A stretch of DNA of 64,000 nt, from NCBI GenBank assembly GCA_032716605.1, contig CM064495.1, positions 46,619,701 through 46,683,700 of the forward strand, written 5' to 3'. Under the pieces are notes generated by a model. It was not told the DNA's origin. It did no database searches and saw only the letters and a list, made by a program, of their open reading frames with translations. The translations under genes were made by a program, and so were the position numbers. The DNA is from Paralithodes platypus. Lineage: Eukaryota; Arthropoda; Malacostraca; Decapoda; Lithodidae. Shown here piece by piece: positions 59,401-62,950 of this stretch. Within the stretch, counting starts at the first letter, position 1, and each line of letters begins with the position of its first letter.

Positions 59401-62400
59401 TCTGGTTAATCTGCTCTACATAACTAACTAACTATTAAGATAAATATAGCATTGTTCATCTGCATTATGAGCTGCAACCAAGGATGTGGCAGCAGCTAAA
59501 GATTGTAATAATCAGTCACTGTGCCATTCACAAGATCATAACTTTTCTAGAAGAGAAAAGTCTTGAGCTGTCTCTTCAAAGATTCAACGGAATTCAACTG
59601 TCTCCTCGACAGTGGCAATTGATTATACAACCAAGGAGCCACATAGGAAAAGGACTGATCAGAGAAGGAGAACTGCATGATGGCTCCTGGTTCCTCGATA
59701 CACAGATGATCATCAATGGTTCGCAAGATAGCACCCGGGTGAGCTAACGGACGTTTTAACAATTCAACCACAAAACCACAACCTTGTGAAATTCCCAACA
59801 TCATGGAAACCTTTGTTGGATAAATGTAAAAGTGATGAAGCACAGTGAGCGTTATTGATTGTCATATTGTCTTCTAAACTCTTTCTATACTTGCCTGTTA
59901 ATGTGTTAAGCATAATTTTATACCTTATATAACCAGAAATATGTAAAAATAACACTACAGGTTACAGAAAAAACTATGATTTTCTGGAGAGGCCTAGACT
60001 TCTAACCAATTTTCCTAACAAGAAGTCCCAACCTCACGAATTCCATCCTCGCAGCGCAAATTCATACTAATATTACTGTGAGGTTGGGGGAAGCACTGTA
60101 TTAACATAACATGGGGCTGTATTTACATAACTAGACAAAATTGATTTCCATTACCAGAAAAAAATGGGTATATATATGTTAGGTTTCTTCTGTACTGATT
60201 GCTGAATAAACTAATTTGGTAGACTCACTAAAAAATATATCCTTGAAGACAAAAGGTGTTCAATCTCCCAAAACAATAATAAATCCAAGAATCTAGAGAG
60301 AATGGGGTATAGAAAGGAAGGAACAATTAACCTGCATCCTGAAACGACACCCTACCAAGTAAATAAAACAGAATCCAGAACTTACTGCTTTCCAAGCTCT
60401 ACCAGGGTCTCACAGATGTACTTGCGAGCGTTGCCGTGTGTGGGGTTGTACTTAAGTGCCTCCTCAAAGTTCTCAACTGCCTTCTCAAGACGGCCCAAAT
60501 TGGCTAACCTGAAAAATATTTGTCAGTACAGTACTCATATTTGTATCATTAGGTGAAATGCTAAGTGAAGTAAATTCATTCAAGAGAAGCATAGATTTTT
60601 TTCCTTACCATCATCCGATTAGATGCTAGAACTGTATTCAGAGTTTAAACATCTGATGCAACTTCATAAAGAATAAATTGTACAAATGTTTGATATATAC
60701 AATCAAAAATATTTGACGAGATATTATTTTAACTCGCAAACTGTGTCAGGGGGAATGTAGGCCTATATCCGGTATGCATGAGAATTAAGAAAATATTGAG
60801 TTTTCTGAATTGGGTTAAAAAGTATATGAACGTCTTTGAAATACATCCGAAGAAGAAGTGGTTTGGTGCGGATAGATGCCATCATTGCCATGTAGTCCTA
60901 CATGTCACCCAATTTTTATAGACGATTCTAAGCATTGGCACGATTTTAGTGGGGGGTTGAATAGTGCGCCTTCCGTGAGGTTTCCCGCAGTCCATCAACA
61001 GAGTCTCATATGAGGCTTGCCGCAGTTTATAAAAGTTAAAGAAACTATCAATAACATGAAACATAAATTATAACTCACAAAGAAAAATCTGGAGTGAGAG
61101 TCAAGCTAGATAAAAAAAATAACTCACAATGCACCCTTAGCCACAAATGCTTCAACATTCTCATTATCAATCTGGAGTGCCTTATTGAGACACTGAAAGG
61201 CCTCCTCGTGTTGGCCTCTCTTGAAAAACACCACCCCGTCCGCCACCGACTTGTGGGCCCATCGCGCCATCTGGGCCTTACGTAGCGGCTTGTACATCTC
61301 ACGATCCGGAAACTTTTGCCTGGAAACAAAAATTATTCTGTACATTTTGGTATTTCAATGCAGCTCTGTTTTGGGCTACCTCATTTGTCAAGTTTTAGCA
61401 ATTTGAGATCAGATTATAGAACATGGTTCCACATCTTTCTAGGTCCACCCCTCCATGCAGCTCCTTCCATATTCAAACACTTGCATCTGATCAAAGGTTC
61501 GGCGGATCGAATCCTCACTGTCAAAATGTTATTGGTAGATGTCAAGCCCGGGTATCTTGACATAGTGATTCGTGACAAACGCCTAATATTCATGGCCACC
61601 CCTTCTCGGGAATGATGGCGCCTGGCAAAAAAAAAAAAAAAAAAAGTAGATGATAAGTGAGAGTTTTGAGGTCAATGTAAGAGTAAGACAGGGATGCATC
61701 ATGTCACCTTGGTTGTTTTATATATACATGGATGTAATAATTAGAGAATGTAGGGCTGGATCAATGGGTAGGCTATAGGAGCTAGGCTGGAATCAGAGGG
61801 AAGAGTGGATAATTATATGGCTTTTGAAATTATACTTTCTTCCTATACATAATAGCACTGGTAAGCTTTTCAATATGAATTCAGACATATATAGTTCTAA
61901 AATACACATAGCTAAAGTTGGTCAAAAAATTGATAAAACAAACTATCGAAAATACTGCAGTACATAAAACACATCCATGACAGTGTGTCTAAAACCAAGA
62001 TTTTATTTTATTTTATATTTATTTACCTGAGGGTGCCCATAAGGGACGTGTGAGAGAAGATATTGATGTTAAACTTGGCAGCTAGGTGTCTAATGCTGCG
62101 AGGGTTGTTGAATGTGGAAAGACGCTCTAGGGCATTAGAGTACGACTTGATGGTGCGCTCCTCCATGTCTCTGTTGTGGCAGCAGGGAAATAGGCTTGTA
62201 AATTACTATTGGTTACGTATATATAATTAAAATAAATGTGAATGACTTGATGGCCCTTTTAGTGCCCACCATCTCATGAGAGGTAAAATATGCAGAATCA
62301 ATAAAAACAAAAATAATAATTCAAGTACACTTACAGTACTGTAAAAATTAATAATGCAAGTACTGTACTGTACAGTCGCGCTAATAAGTGATGTCTCGGC

Positions 62401-62819
62401 ACCAAGTATGTTTTGATCAATAATTGGTATCAGCAATATCTAAGCTAATTTCTTCATATCGAATGAAATATACAAACATGTTCCTACACTTACCCACCCA
62501 TCTGACAGACATTAATACAGCACAGAGCAAGCCAAACGTAATAACAGCTGGGACATGACTTATTAGCGCGACCATACACTTACTGTAAAAATAATTCTTA
62601 CTTAAGTATGGCCGGCCTTTCATTAATGGACGTCTTGCCAAGTTTGACCTTATCCTTAATGTGCGGCGGGACAGCAATGCCCTTGGTGCCAACGAGGAGG
62701 TAGTCGTCACTGGCATCCACCTCCAGCACTTCCACACACAACCGGGTTCTCAGCAGCCAACGTCCAGCTTCATCACTGTCCGCGGAGTCCGGTTCAGAGT
62801 CCTCCACGCGTAGATGGGC
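20890..62819 (-). CDS. TTC14: TTC14 orthologue: S1/TPR protein with long SR-rich tail (15 exons, 5' end outside window)
   Basis: Fifteen exons read on the minus strand, each with AG/GT borders, join in frame to 1284 codons including the stop, and that agreement of phases is strong support. In order from the window's first residue: the end of an S1 OB-fold (about 1-70), a helical linker (75-140), three TPR-like helical pairs (about 140-260), a basic and Ser-rich region, a long RS/KS block (about 455-650), three related short exons (about 681-724), and a 560-residue last exon with SR dipeptides, an 11-residue repeat and a CCHC knuckle. This order of S1, TPRs and low-complexity Arg/Ser/Lys tail is that of TTC14. 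RNA binding and a nuclear RNA-processing role are inferred from the S1 and RS content; the biochemical role of the family is not settled. The N-terminal exon(s) are missing. The introns hold nearly all repeats between 22.6 and 62.6 kb. Confidence 0.9.
21465..21752 (-). repeat. Coding 33-bp minisatellite in TTC14 ([11 protein letters not shown] units)
   Basis: About eight and a half head-to-tail 33-bp units inside the last exon, each encoding an 11-residue repeat of the form [11 protein letters not shown]. Units differ by a few bases, mostly silent or T/S changes. Each unit offers a Ser/Thr-Pro site. Copy number probably varies between individuals. Confidence 0.93.
22171..22231 (-). repeat. 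Coding hexamer repeat (Ser-Arg dipeptides)
   Basis: A run of nine or so perfect CGTGAC units on the plus strand encodes alternating Ser-Arg on the minus strand. A 6-bp period in an RS domain keeps the reading frame when units are gained or lost. Confidence 0.9.
22668..23014. mobile_element. piggyBac-type MITE (TTAA target)
   Basis: Inverted ends GGGGGGATGG and CCATCCCCCC, each bordered by TTAA (22664-22667 and 23015-23018), 347 bp. A decayed inverted relative is at about 40185-40335. It sits in the last TTC14 intron, about 100 bp from the last exon. Confidence 0.85.
23090..23500 (-). mobile_element. LINE 3' fragment with Cys/His C-terminal end
   Basis: The minus strand reads [17 protein letters not shown] then a helical tail, the usual C-terminal H-x3-C type end of R1/Jockey-like LINE proteins. 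No RT blocks are present. Confidence 0.55.
23561..23605 (-). CDS. TTC14: TTC14 exon M (45-nt microexon related to L1/L2)
   Basis: Acceptor GCATTTTCAG, donor GTGAGT, 45 nt, phase 2 to 2. It encodes [15 protein letters not shown]. Its start resembles L1/L2 (both open AGAG.GAA.AGTCAAG), which suggests an older duplication of the same exon. Confidence 0.72.
24030..24170 (+). repeat. Repeat family P fragment
   Basis: GTATATACTCAGGCAC, GAGATAGAGCCCGAACAGGG and ATTCACACACATCTAGGT. Confidence 0.65.
24175..25085 (-). pseudogene. RTE-like LINE fragment (linker and RT start)
   Basis: The minus strand first reads a Trp/Lys-rich linker ([40 protein letters not shown]), then [29 protein letters not shown] and an [14 protein letters not shown] block. 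These are the RTE-clade linker and RT blocks 0-2. Frames are broken, and the endonuclease and the catalytic YADD block are absent. Confidence 0.8.
25086..25690. other. Unassigned DNA with a TTAA-type MITE end
   Basis: It begins TTAA-CCCCTTCTGTAC, the same end as the MITE at 44748. The segment 25105-25235 is GC-rich with CGTCATATGACG. The rest has no coding signal. It may be one longer DNA element whose other end I cannot place. Confidence 0.4.
25841..25882 (-). CDS. TTC14: TTC14 exon L2 (42-nt microexon, duplicate)
   Basis: The 42 nt are identical to 27302-27343, with the same acceptor and donor and with similar intron sequence on both sides. Both splice sites look intact, so both copies are potentially used in tandem; mutually exclusive use is equally possible from sequence alone. 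Confidence 0.7.
25960..27215 (-). pseudogene. LINE reverse transcriptase, catalytic half, decayed
   Basis: Minus strand in broken frames: a [14 protein letters not shown] block, LLHADDLP in place of the catalytic [30 protein letters not shown] with a Cys pair, then [19 protein letters not shown] and [26 protein letters not shown]. This is the common invertebrate LINE with a Cys motif after the RT. Tyr to His in YADD and several stops mark it as dead. Confidence 0.78.
27302..27343 (-). CDS. TTC14: TTC14 exon L1 (42-nt microexon, copy 1)
   Basis: Acceptor CTTTACAG and donor GTAATAAT frame exactly 42 nt (14 codons) encoding [14 protein letters not shown]. Entry and exit phases are both 2, so it can be included, skipped or doubled without a frameshift. 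An identical exon with the same flanking intron lies at 25841-25882. Confidence 0.75.
27415..27850 (-). pseudogene. LINE C-terminal fragment (duplicated copy)
   Basis: Same LINE as 25960-26560. The minus strand has [28 protein letters not shown] residues and RKTWDQTI. It lies next to exon L1, as the other copy lies next to exon L2. Confidence 0.7.
28018..28260. mobile_element. CTAT microsatellite, family P piece and foldback element
   Basis: CTAT units at 28018-28041, CTCAGGCCCAATCCCC, a C-run, then a foldback (28083-28246) whose arms CCGGACATCTCAACCAGTAG and CTACTGGTTGAGTTGTCCGG are inverted around AACCT pentamers. This block occupies the place of the missing exon copy. Confidence 0.75.
28270..28720 (-). 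pseudogene. LINE C-terminal fragment (third copy)
   Basis: The minus strand reads [20 protein letters not shown] and [21 protein letters not shown], matching the two copies to the left. It ends at a T-run with GGGAGTGGCCGACTGGAGAC (family P like). Confidence 0.7.
28769..28864 (-). CDS. TTC14: TTC14 exon K (conserved helical segment)
   Basis: Acceptor CGTGTTGCAG, donor GTAAGT, 96 nt. It encodes [19 protein letters not shown] and [11 protein letters not shown], an amphipathic helix standing out from the low-complexity tail. The donor lies about 50 bp from a repeat boundary at 28720. Confidence 0.85.
29125..29490 (-). repeat. Repeat family R, diverged inverted copy
   Basis: AACCAAAACAGGGACGACAC, AAATCGCTATGTGGAAATAA, CACCACATAGGGTGTACATC and GGACGTTCTGGTAAATTCTA, in the reverse order of 15616-16105. 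It abuts the LINE that starts at about 29520. Confidence 0.8.
29520..32486 (+). mobile_element. Jockey/L2-type LINE, nearly complete EN-RT with one frameshift and poly(A)
   Basis: Endonuclease part (29524-30360): [26 protein letters not shown] and SDHCLI motifs. RT part (30357-32402): [74 protein letters not shown], then a C-terminus ending [13 protein letters not shown]. The two parts are out of frame by a single indel near 30357; family members normally have one continuous ORF. A run of about 27 A at 32459-32486 marks the 3' end. No ORF1 is visible, so the copy may be 5'-truncated. Its strand is opposite to TTC14, in whose intron it lies. Confidence 0.9.
32570..32760 (+). pseudogene. Second, decayed 3' end of the same LINE family
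   Basis: It reads FWNSLSQ-like and [20 protein letters not shown] residues that parallel the C-terminus at 32310-32402. It is probably an older fragment next to the newer insertion. Confidence 0.5.
32761..33245. other. Unassigned DNA
   Basis: 32880-33180 is GC-richer, with a short inverted repeat around GAAGCAGCCCCATC/GCTGCTTCG (about 33053-33082). No gene seen. Confidence 0.5.
33246..33415 (-). mobile_element. tRNA-derived SINE (minus), Thr-like
   Basis: On the minus strand: GGAGGTGTGGTGGAGTGGTC (A box), an arm with ACTGGTAATCC where an anticodon loop would be, and CCGGGTTCGAATCCTG (B box). A tail of about 100 bp has no match elsewhere in the window. The stem pairing looks degraded, so it is a SINE or tRNA pseudogene and not a working tRNA. 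Confidence 0.7.
33416..34368. other. Unassigned DNA
   Basis: Contains two direct copies of CTGACGGCT..CCGTCGCTGGGA (about 33845 and 33890). No gene or transposon signal. Confidence 0.5.
34369..34579. mobile_element. TA-flanked MITE (family V2), copy 1
   Basis: Ends CGGTCGCGTTCATAAGTCAT and ATCACTTATTAGCGCGATTG between TA dinucleotides, 211 bp. It is an inverted relative of 62373-62574. It fits mariner/Tc1-type MITEs. Confidence 0.82.
34924..35512 (-). CDS. TTC14: TTC14 exon J (RS/KS-rich block)
   Basis: Acceptor TACCACTTAG, donor GTAAGTC, 589 nt, phase 1 in and 2 out. It encodes about 195 residues almost entirely of Ser, Arg and Lys: long runs of RSKSKS type, two poly-Ser tracts and a [11 protein letters not shown] run, ending in an acidic/Lys stretch before SLDKQA. 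Such blocks are typical of nuclear-speckle RNA-processing proteins. The bias also creates long opposite-strand Leu-rich open frames, which are shadows. Confidence 0.88.
35520..35955. other. Unassigned intron DNA
   Basis: No repeat or exon seen. The polypyrimidine tract and acceptor of exon J are at its left edge. Confidence 0.5.
35956..36098 (+). mobile_element. tRNA-derived SINE family W, copy 2
   Basis: TGGTGTAATGGTTTAGATGC (A box), ATGGTTCGAATCCTGGGG (B box), end GAACGGGGTGTTACTTA. Close to 20120-20275, with a few differences and small deletions near the B box. Confidence 0.8.
36220..36680 (+). pseudogene. LINE RT C-terminal fragment (plus)
   Basis: Reads [17 protein letters not shown], then [21 protein letters not shown] (a Cys-rich motif after the RT) and, in another frame, [20 protein letters not shown], the common end of these LINEs. 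It is internally deleted between the Cys motif and the end. Confidence 0.75.
36731..37975 (-). mobile_element. I/R1-like LINE fragment with RNase H domain, 15-bp target duplication
   Basis: A 370-codon open frame (36810-37922, minus) holds an RNase H fold: [14 protein letters not shown] (first Asp), FTAELLAI (Glu), [12 protein letters not shown] (second Asp), [21 protein letters not shown] (His and last Asp), then a Cys/His end [16 protein letters not shown]. Part of the RT's last residues precedes it. The 3' end has TAAC repeats. ACAGGTATGTACAGT flanks it at 36716-36730 and 37976-37990. It is 5'-truncated by reverse transcription and looks young because the frame is open. Confidence 0.9.
37991..38431. 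other. Unassigned intron DNA
   Basis: No gene or known repeat seen. Confidence 0.5.
38432..38559. repeat. Four perfect tandem units of 32 bp
   Basis: Units begin GCTATTGTAGTCAGAAAATA at 38432, 38464, 38496 and 38528 with no mismatch visible, so the array expanded recently. Confidence 0.95.
38850..39035 (-). mobile_element. tRNA-derived SINE family X, copy 1
   Basis: On the minus strand: A-box-like GGCATAATAGTCAGTAGAGC, then GGCGGATCGAATCC (B box), AATGTTATTAGTAGATGTCA, GGGCAACTTGACC and a body ending CACCCCTTCTCGTGAATTAC. Copy 2, with poly(A), is at 61480-61638. Confidence 0.8.
39181..39384. mobile_element. TTAA-flanked MITE (family Z), copy 1
   Basis: Ends CCCCTTTACT and AGTAAGGAAGGGG between TTAA (39177-39180, 39385-39388), 204 bp. 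Interior AGACGATTTTATCCAGCTTA matches 44748-44955 and the fragment near 13250. TTAA targets suggest the piggyBac group. Confidence 0.78.
39389..40184. other. Unassigned DNA with a GC-richer segment at 39720-40130
   Basis: 39720-40130 is GC-richer than its surroundings and carries open frames without a recognised domain. It could be part of an unknown repeat or an unmapped exon; I make no call. Confidence 0.4.
40185..40336 (-). mobile_element. Decayed relative of the 22668-23014 MITE
   Basis: ACGAAAGGTC, GGGGCGAAAGGTCTTAAAAT, GGACCAGAAAAACGGCCCAT and CTCCCC-TTAA follow the reverse order of the first copy. Only one end is clear. Confidence 0.55.
40735..41065 (-). pseudogene. RTE-like LINE C-terminus
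   Basis: The minus strand is open over 74 codons: [47 protein letters not shown]. This GHVER / RPRKTW / AW signature is the usual end of RTE-like LINE ORF2. Confidence 0.8.
41066..41848. other. Unassigned intron DNA
   Basis: 40560-40680 and 41058-41175 are direct copies (CAGCTTCAAAGTTGATGTAT, CAGTATCAGTATTG, TCCATGTTTTGCA), so a stretch of about 120 bp has been duplicated around the LINE fragment. Nothing else was seen. Confidence 0.65.
41852..42062. mobile_element. MITE family U, copy 3
   Basis: Inverted ends TATAGGTAGCGCCAGAGAAC and TTGGCGCTACCTATA. The interior TAACTCAAAATTAATGGAAG and GAGTTACAGAGAGGTCAGAG resemble copies 1 and 2 although the tips differ. Confidence 0.72.
42105..42320 (+). 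repeat. Repeat family P copy
   Basis: CTATCTATCTACAGTATCTA, CTCAGGCCCAATCCCC, a long T/A-rich run, GGGGGTGGCCGCCTCAAGAC and ATTCACACACATCTAGGTCA. Confidence 0.7.
42420..42690 (-). repeat. Repeat family R, two direct copies
   Basis: Copies at 42424-42515 and 42528-42690 share AATGTAAAACTTGCAAAATA and AATCGCTATGTGGA; the second continues through CACCACATAGGGTGTACATC. Confidence 0.8.
42691..43194. other. Unassigned DNA
   Basis: No gene or repeat recognised. Confidence 0.5.
43195..43400 (+). repeat. Repeat family T copy
   Basis: GATCATGTCATCACTGTGGC, TGATGTTGGTATAGTG, AAGACTCAACAAAGTCC, GCAGTATCTGCAC-like, matching 14700-14880. Confidence 0.6.
43450..43605 (-). mobile_element. RTE-like LINE 3' end (family S)
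   Basis: CTAT microsatellite (43450-43470), TTGCCGGACGCTGTGATCCC, GGGGTGGCCACGAACGCAT, as at 13300. Only the last 130 bp of the element is present. Confidence 0.65.
43636..43862 (+). mobile_element. tRNA-derived SINE family Y
   Basis: GCCGTAGCGCGGTTGGTAGAGCACTC-type start has a good A box (GCGGTTGGTAGAGC) and GATGGTTCGAGTCTCAG has a B box. The anticodon arm CTCGC/GTGAG would leave a nine-base loop, so it is not a working tRNA. The body (CAGTTCTTGAGCAGGGAGTG, ATGGTGGCTAAAAAC) recurs at about 6455-6500. Confidence 0.78.
43863..44747. other. Unassigned intron DNA
   Basis: AT-rich, no exon or repeat recognised. Confidence 0.5.
44748..44955. mobile_element. TTAA-flanked MITE (family Z), copy 2
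   Basis: Ends CCCCTTCTGTACGGG and CCTGTACTGAAAGCG between TTAA. Interior TATATTCTGGCTATCAGCAG and GATTTTATGCAGTTTAGAAA correspond to copy 1. Confidence 0.72.
45108..45181 (-). CDS. TTC14: TTC14 exon I (start of RS tail)
   Basis: Acceptor TTTTAACAG, donor GTAAGGT, 74 nt. It encodes [14 protein letters not shown] and then [10 protein letters not shown]. The intron before it contains LINE copy 1 (45762-49755), only about 580 bp upstream of this exon. Confidence 0.8.
45585..45745 (-). pseudogene. RTE-like LINE C-terminal scrap
   Basis: The minus strand matches the RKTW / [17 protein letters not shown] end of the element at 40735. LINE copy 1 begins 16 bp to the right. Confidence 0.65.
45762..49755 (-). 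mobile_element. 2A-PHD-EN-RT LINE, copy 1 (minus)
   Basis: A full-length-looking element: 5' end at 49755, AAC-repeat 3' end at 45762, GTGTATAG duplicated at 45754-45761 and 49756-49763. The main frame (46861-49728) encodes a short leader, [13 protein letters not shown] (2A type, 49411-49449), a C4HC3 PHD-type finger ([22 protein letters not shown]), a long Pro-rich linker, endonuclease ([25 protein letters not shown]) and RT ([58 protein letters not shown]). An extra base just after YADD and a small deletion near 46198 break the frame. A CR1/L2-group LINE is inferred. Confidence 0.92.
49411..49449 (-). other. 2A-like peptide motif in LINE copy 1
   Basis: [13 protein letters not shown] fits D-x-E-x-N-P-G-P exactly. 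In known 2A sequences the ribosome fails to join the last Gly and Pro, giving two proteins. Here the product break would fall just before the PHD-type finger. Confidence 0.85.
49764..49988. other. Unassigned intron DNA between LINE copy 1 and exon H
   Basis: No repeat recognised; the exon H donor is at its right end. Confidence 0.5.
49989..50064 (-). CDS. TTC14: TTC14 exon H
   Basis: Acceptor TTGTTTCAG, donor GTAACT, 76 nt. It encodes [18 protein letters not shown] and LMGLQDSR, an acidic, probably helical segment. Phase 1 in and phase 2 out fit its neighbours. Confidence 0.82.
50221..50712 (+). repeat. Repeat family R, long copy 2
   Basis: Almost base-for-base the same as 15616-16105 from GGCATGCTATGCTTACAGGT to GTTTAGTTTGCAAGTTTTA. 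The two copies are 34.6 kb apart, one outside TTC14 and one in its intron. Confidence 0.88.
50713..51520. other. Unassigned intron DNA
   Basis: AT-rich, with A-runs at 50878 and 51271. No exon or known repeat seen. Confidence 0.5.
51521..51855 (-). CDS. TTC14: TTC14 exon G (Ser/Pro/Gln-rich)
   Basis: Acceptor AATTTGCAG, donor GTGAGA, 335 nt. It encodes a Ser/Lys stretch (KSRSLSPLS) followed by a Pro, Tyr and Gln-rich segment with YCYPPPPC and SAYPQQQTG, which is probably disordered. Just upstream of the acceptor, across a (TA)n run, lies a second diverged copy of the exon edge (51886-51908). Confidence 0.82.
52140..52442 (-). mobile_element. SINE-like element with LINE 3' tail, copy 3
   Basis: Same element as 11404-11927 and 12484-12903, internally shorter (it lacks about 100 bp in the middle). 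AAAATTAG flanks it at 52132-52139 and 52443-52450. It sits in the TTC14 intron between exons F and G. Confidence 0.82.
52576..52662 (-). CDS. TTC14: TTC14 exon F
   Basis: Acceptor CTTAACAG, donor GTAAAT, 87 nt, phase 2 to 2. It encodes a helix with [14 protein letters not shown] and [12 protein letters not shown]. Phases agree with exons E and G. The intron before it (about 6.2 kb) contains a whole LINE copy at 53.0-57.8 kb. Confidence 0.8.
52880..53011 (-). pseudogene. RTE-like LINE 3' end (family S), left part split by LINE copy 2
   Basis: CTATCAATCTATTGCAAGAT then a decayed version of the 13300 sequence, continuing at 57756-57920 (minus strand [19 protein letters not shown]) on the other side of the LINE. 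Confidence 0.65.
53317..53355 (+). other. 2A-like peptide motif in LINE copy 2
   Basis: The same [13 protein letters not shown] as copy 1. It is conserved in both copies although the surrounding linker differs by several indels, which is consistent with function until recently. Confidence 0.85.
55896..56704 (+). mobile_element. 5'-truncated CR1-like LINE inserted in LINE copy 2
   Basis: CTCAA is duplicated at 55891-55895 and 56705-56709. It encodes the RT C-terminus ([51 protein letters not shown]) with an intact frame to 56486, and ends in CTTTGTACTC-type repeats. Its family differs from the 1-6 kb copies. At the 5' junction TTCAACCCTA and TAGGGTTGAA form a perfect short inverted repeat. 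Confidence 0.88.
57756..58085 (-). pseudogene. RTE-like LINE C-terminal fragments
   Basis: 57756-57920 continues the family S fragment ([20 protein letters not shown]). 57925-58085 is a second related end ([39 protein letters not shown]). Frames are broken. Confidence 0.7.
58140..58430 (-). mobile_element. tRNA-Leu-like SINE (minus)
   Basis: On the minus strand: GAGGTGGCAGAATGGGTTAGCGCGC has the A box of a type II tRNA, then an extended variable arm, then CACGGTTCAAATCCCCGCG (B box). The body runs to about 58140. TTACAAGTGACTAATGCATA and CATTTTACAAGGGTGAATAATGC (about 58260 and 58604) are related sequences on either side. Confidence 0.78.
58431..58898. other. Unassigned intron DNA
   Basis: A short minus-strand open stretch (about 58440-58530, [15 protein letters not shown]) has no family I recognise and is too short to call. 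Otherwise nothing. Confidence 0.45.
58899..59006 (-). CDS. TTC14: TTC14 exon E (third TPR-like repeat)
   Basis: Acceptor TTTATTCTAG, donor GTATGT, 108 nt. It starts with an acidic/basic patch ([11 protein letters not shown]) and gives [18 protein letters not shown], a third TPR-like helix pair. This closes the globular part of the protein. Confidence 0.9.
59363..59433 (+). mobile_element. Minimal 3' end of the RNase H LINE
   Basis: GAGAGTTCCGTATGGGGCTC to CTGCTCTACATAACTAACTA matches the 3' end of 36731-37975 on its coding strand. ACTATTAAGA occurs at both edges, so it is an extremely 5'-truncated insertion. Confidence 0.75.
59530..59850 (-). pseudogene. LINE RT C-terminus
   Basis: Minus-strand frame with [20 protein letters not shown] and then [13 protein letters not shown], the classic end of L2/Jockey-type RTs. 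No other block is present. Confidence 0.75.
60099..60385. other. Unassigned intron DNA
   Basis: No repeat or exon recognised. Confidence 0.5.
60386..60508 (-). CDS. TTC14: TTC14 exon D (second TPR)
   Basis: Acceptor ATTTTTCAG, donor GTAAG, 123 nt. It encodes [19 protein letters not shown] and then THGNARKY, a second TPR directly continuing exon C in frame. Confidence 0.92.
60509..61127. other. Unassigned intron DNA
   Basis: No repeat with a match elsewhere in the window. A pair of GTGAGG..CCGCAG segments occurs near 60975 and 61012. Confidence 0.45.
61128..61319 (-). CDS. TTC14: TTC14 exon C (first TPR)
   Basis: Acceptor TTTGTTTCCAG, donor GTGAGT, 192 nt. It encodes the first clear TPR, with helix A around [17 protein letters not shown] and the typical continuation [18 protein letters not shown]. 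The G-x-x-x-E-A and A-L-x-I-D-x-x-N positions match the TPR consensus. Confidence 0.92.
61345..61480 (-). pseudogene. RTE-like LINE C-terminal scrap
   Basis: Minus strand [19 protein letters not shown], the same end as 40735. It lies 25 bp inside the intron from exon C. Confidence 0.7.
61480..61641 (+). mobile_element. tRNA-derived SINE family X, copy 2, with poly(A)
   Basis: It starts inside the tRNA-like part (GATCAAAGGTTCGGCGGATC, B box GGATCGAATCC), continues as at 38850 in reverse, and ends in about 18 A at 61626-61644. The 5' end is truncated. Confidence 0.8.
61648..61840 (+). pseudogene. RTE-like RT fragment
   Basis: Reads [29 protein letters not shown] then RAGSMGR, the RT block RQGC-S-PWLFN of RTE-like LINEs. 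The YADD block is not reached. Confidence 0.75.
62027..62170 (-). CDS. TTC14: TTC14 exon B (linker)
   Basis: Acceptor CCACAACAG, donor GTAAAT, 144 nt, phase 2 to phase 2. It encodes a helical stretch containing [14 protein letters not shown] and [13 protein letters not shown], which sits between the S1 domain and the TPRs, as expected for TTC14. Confidence 0.85.
62373..62574. mobile_element. TA-flanked MITE (family V2), copy 2
   Basis: Ends CAGTCGCGCTAATAAGTGAT and CATGACTTATTAGCGCGACCA between TA dinucleotides, 202 bp. Inverted relative to 34369-34579. Its right end is only 25 bp from the exon A donor. Confidence 0.82.
62602..62819 (-). CDS. TTC14: TTC14 exon A (most 5' exon in window; end of S1 domain)
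   Basis: Acceptor TATTGTAG precedes 62819 and donor GTAAGA follows 62602. The 218 nt encode an acidic stretch ([12 protein letters not shown]) followed by hydrophobic strands ([15 protein letters not shown]) that fit the last beta strands of the S1 fold, then [12 protein letters not shown]. The exon ends after two bases of a codon. No ATG start is evident and it opens directly from an acceptor, so upstream coding exons must lie past 64000. Confidence 0.85.
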
Positions 62820-62950
62820 CTACAATATATTACCAAGCTAAGAGAATACCCACAAGCCTTGAACACAACAAGATCTGGTTCAGAGTCATTCACACATAAT
62901 ATATATACCGGTATATATATATTTTACTATACCAGTACAGTATACATATA

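Larger units (their letters stand above)
59203..60098. mobile_element. Tigger/pogo-like TIR element with two nested LINE fragments
   Basis: Ends CAGTGCTCTCCCCAACTTCG and GGTTGGGGGAAGCACTG between TA dinucleotides. Inside are the 59363-59433 LINE tail and a larger minus-strand LINE fragment, so the element itself is short and non-autonomous. Confidence 0.72.
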
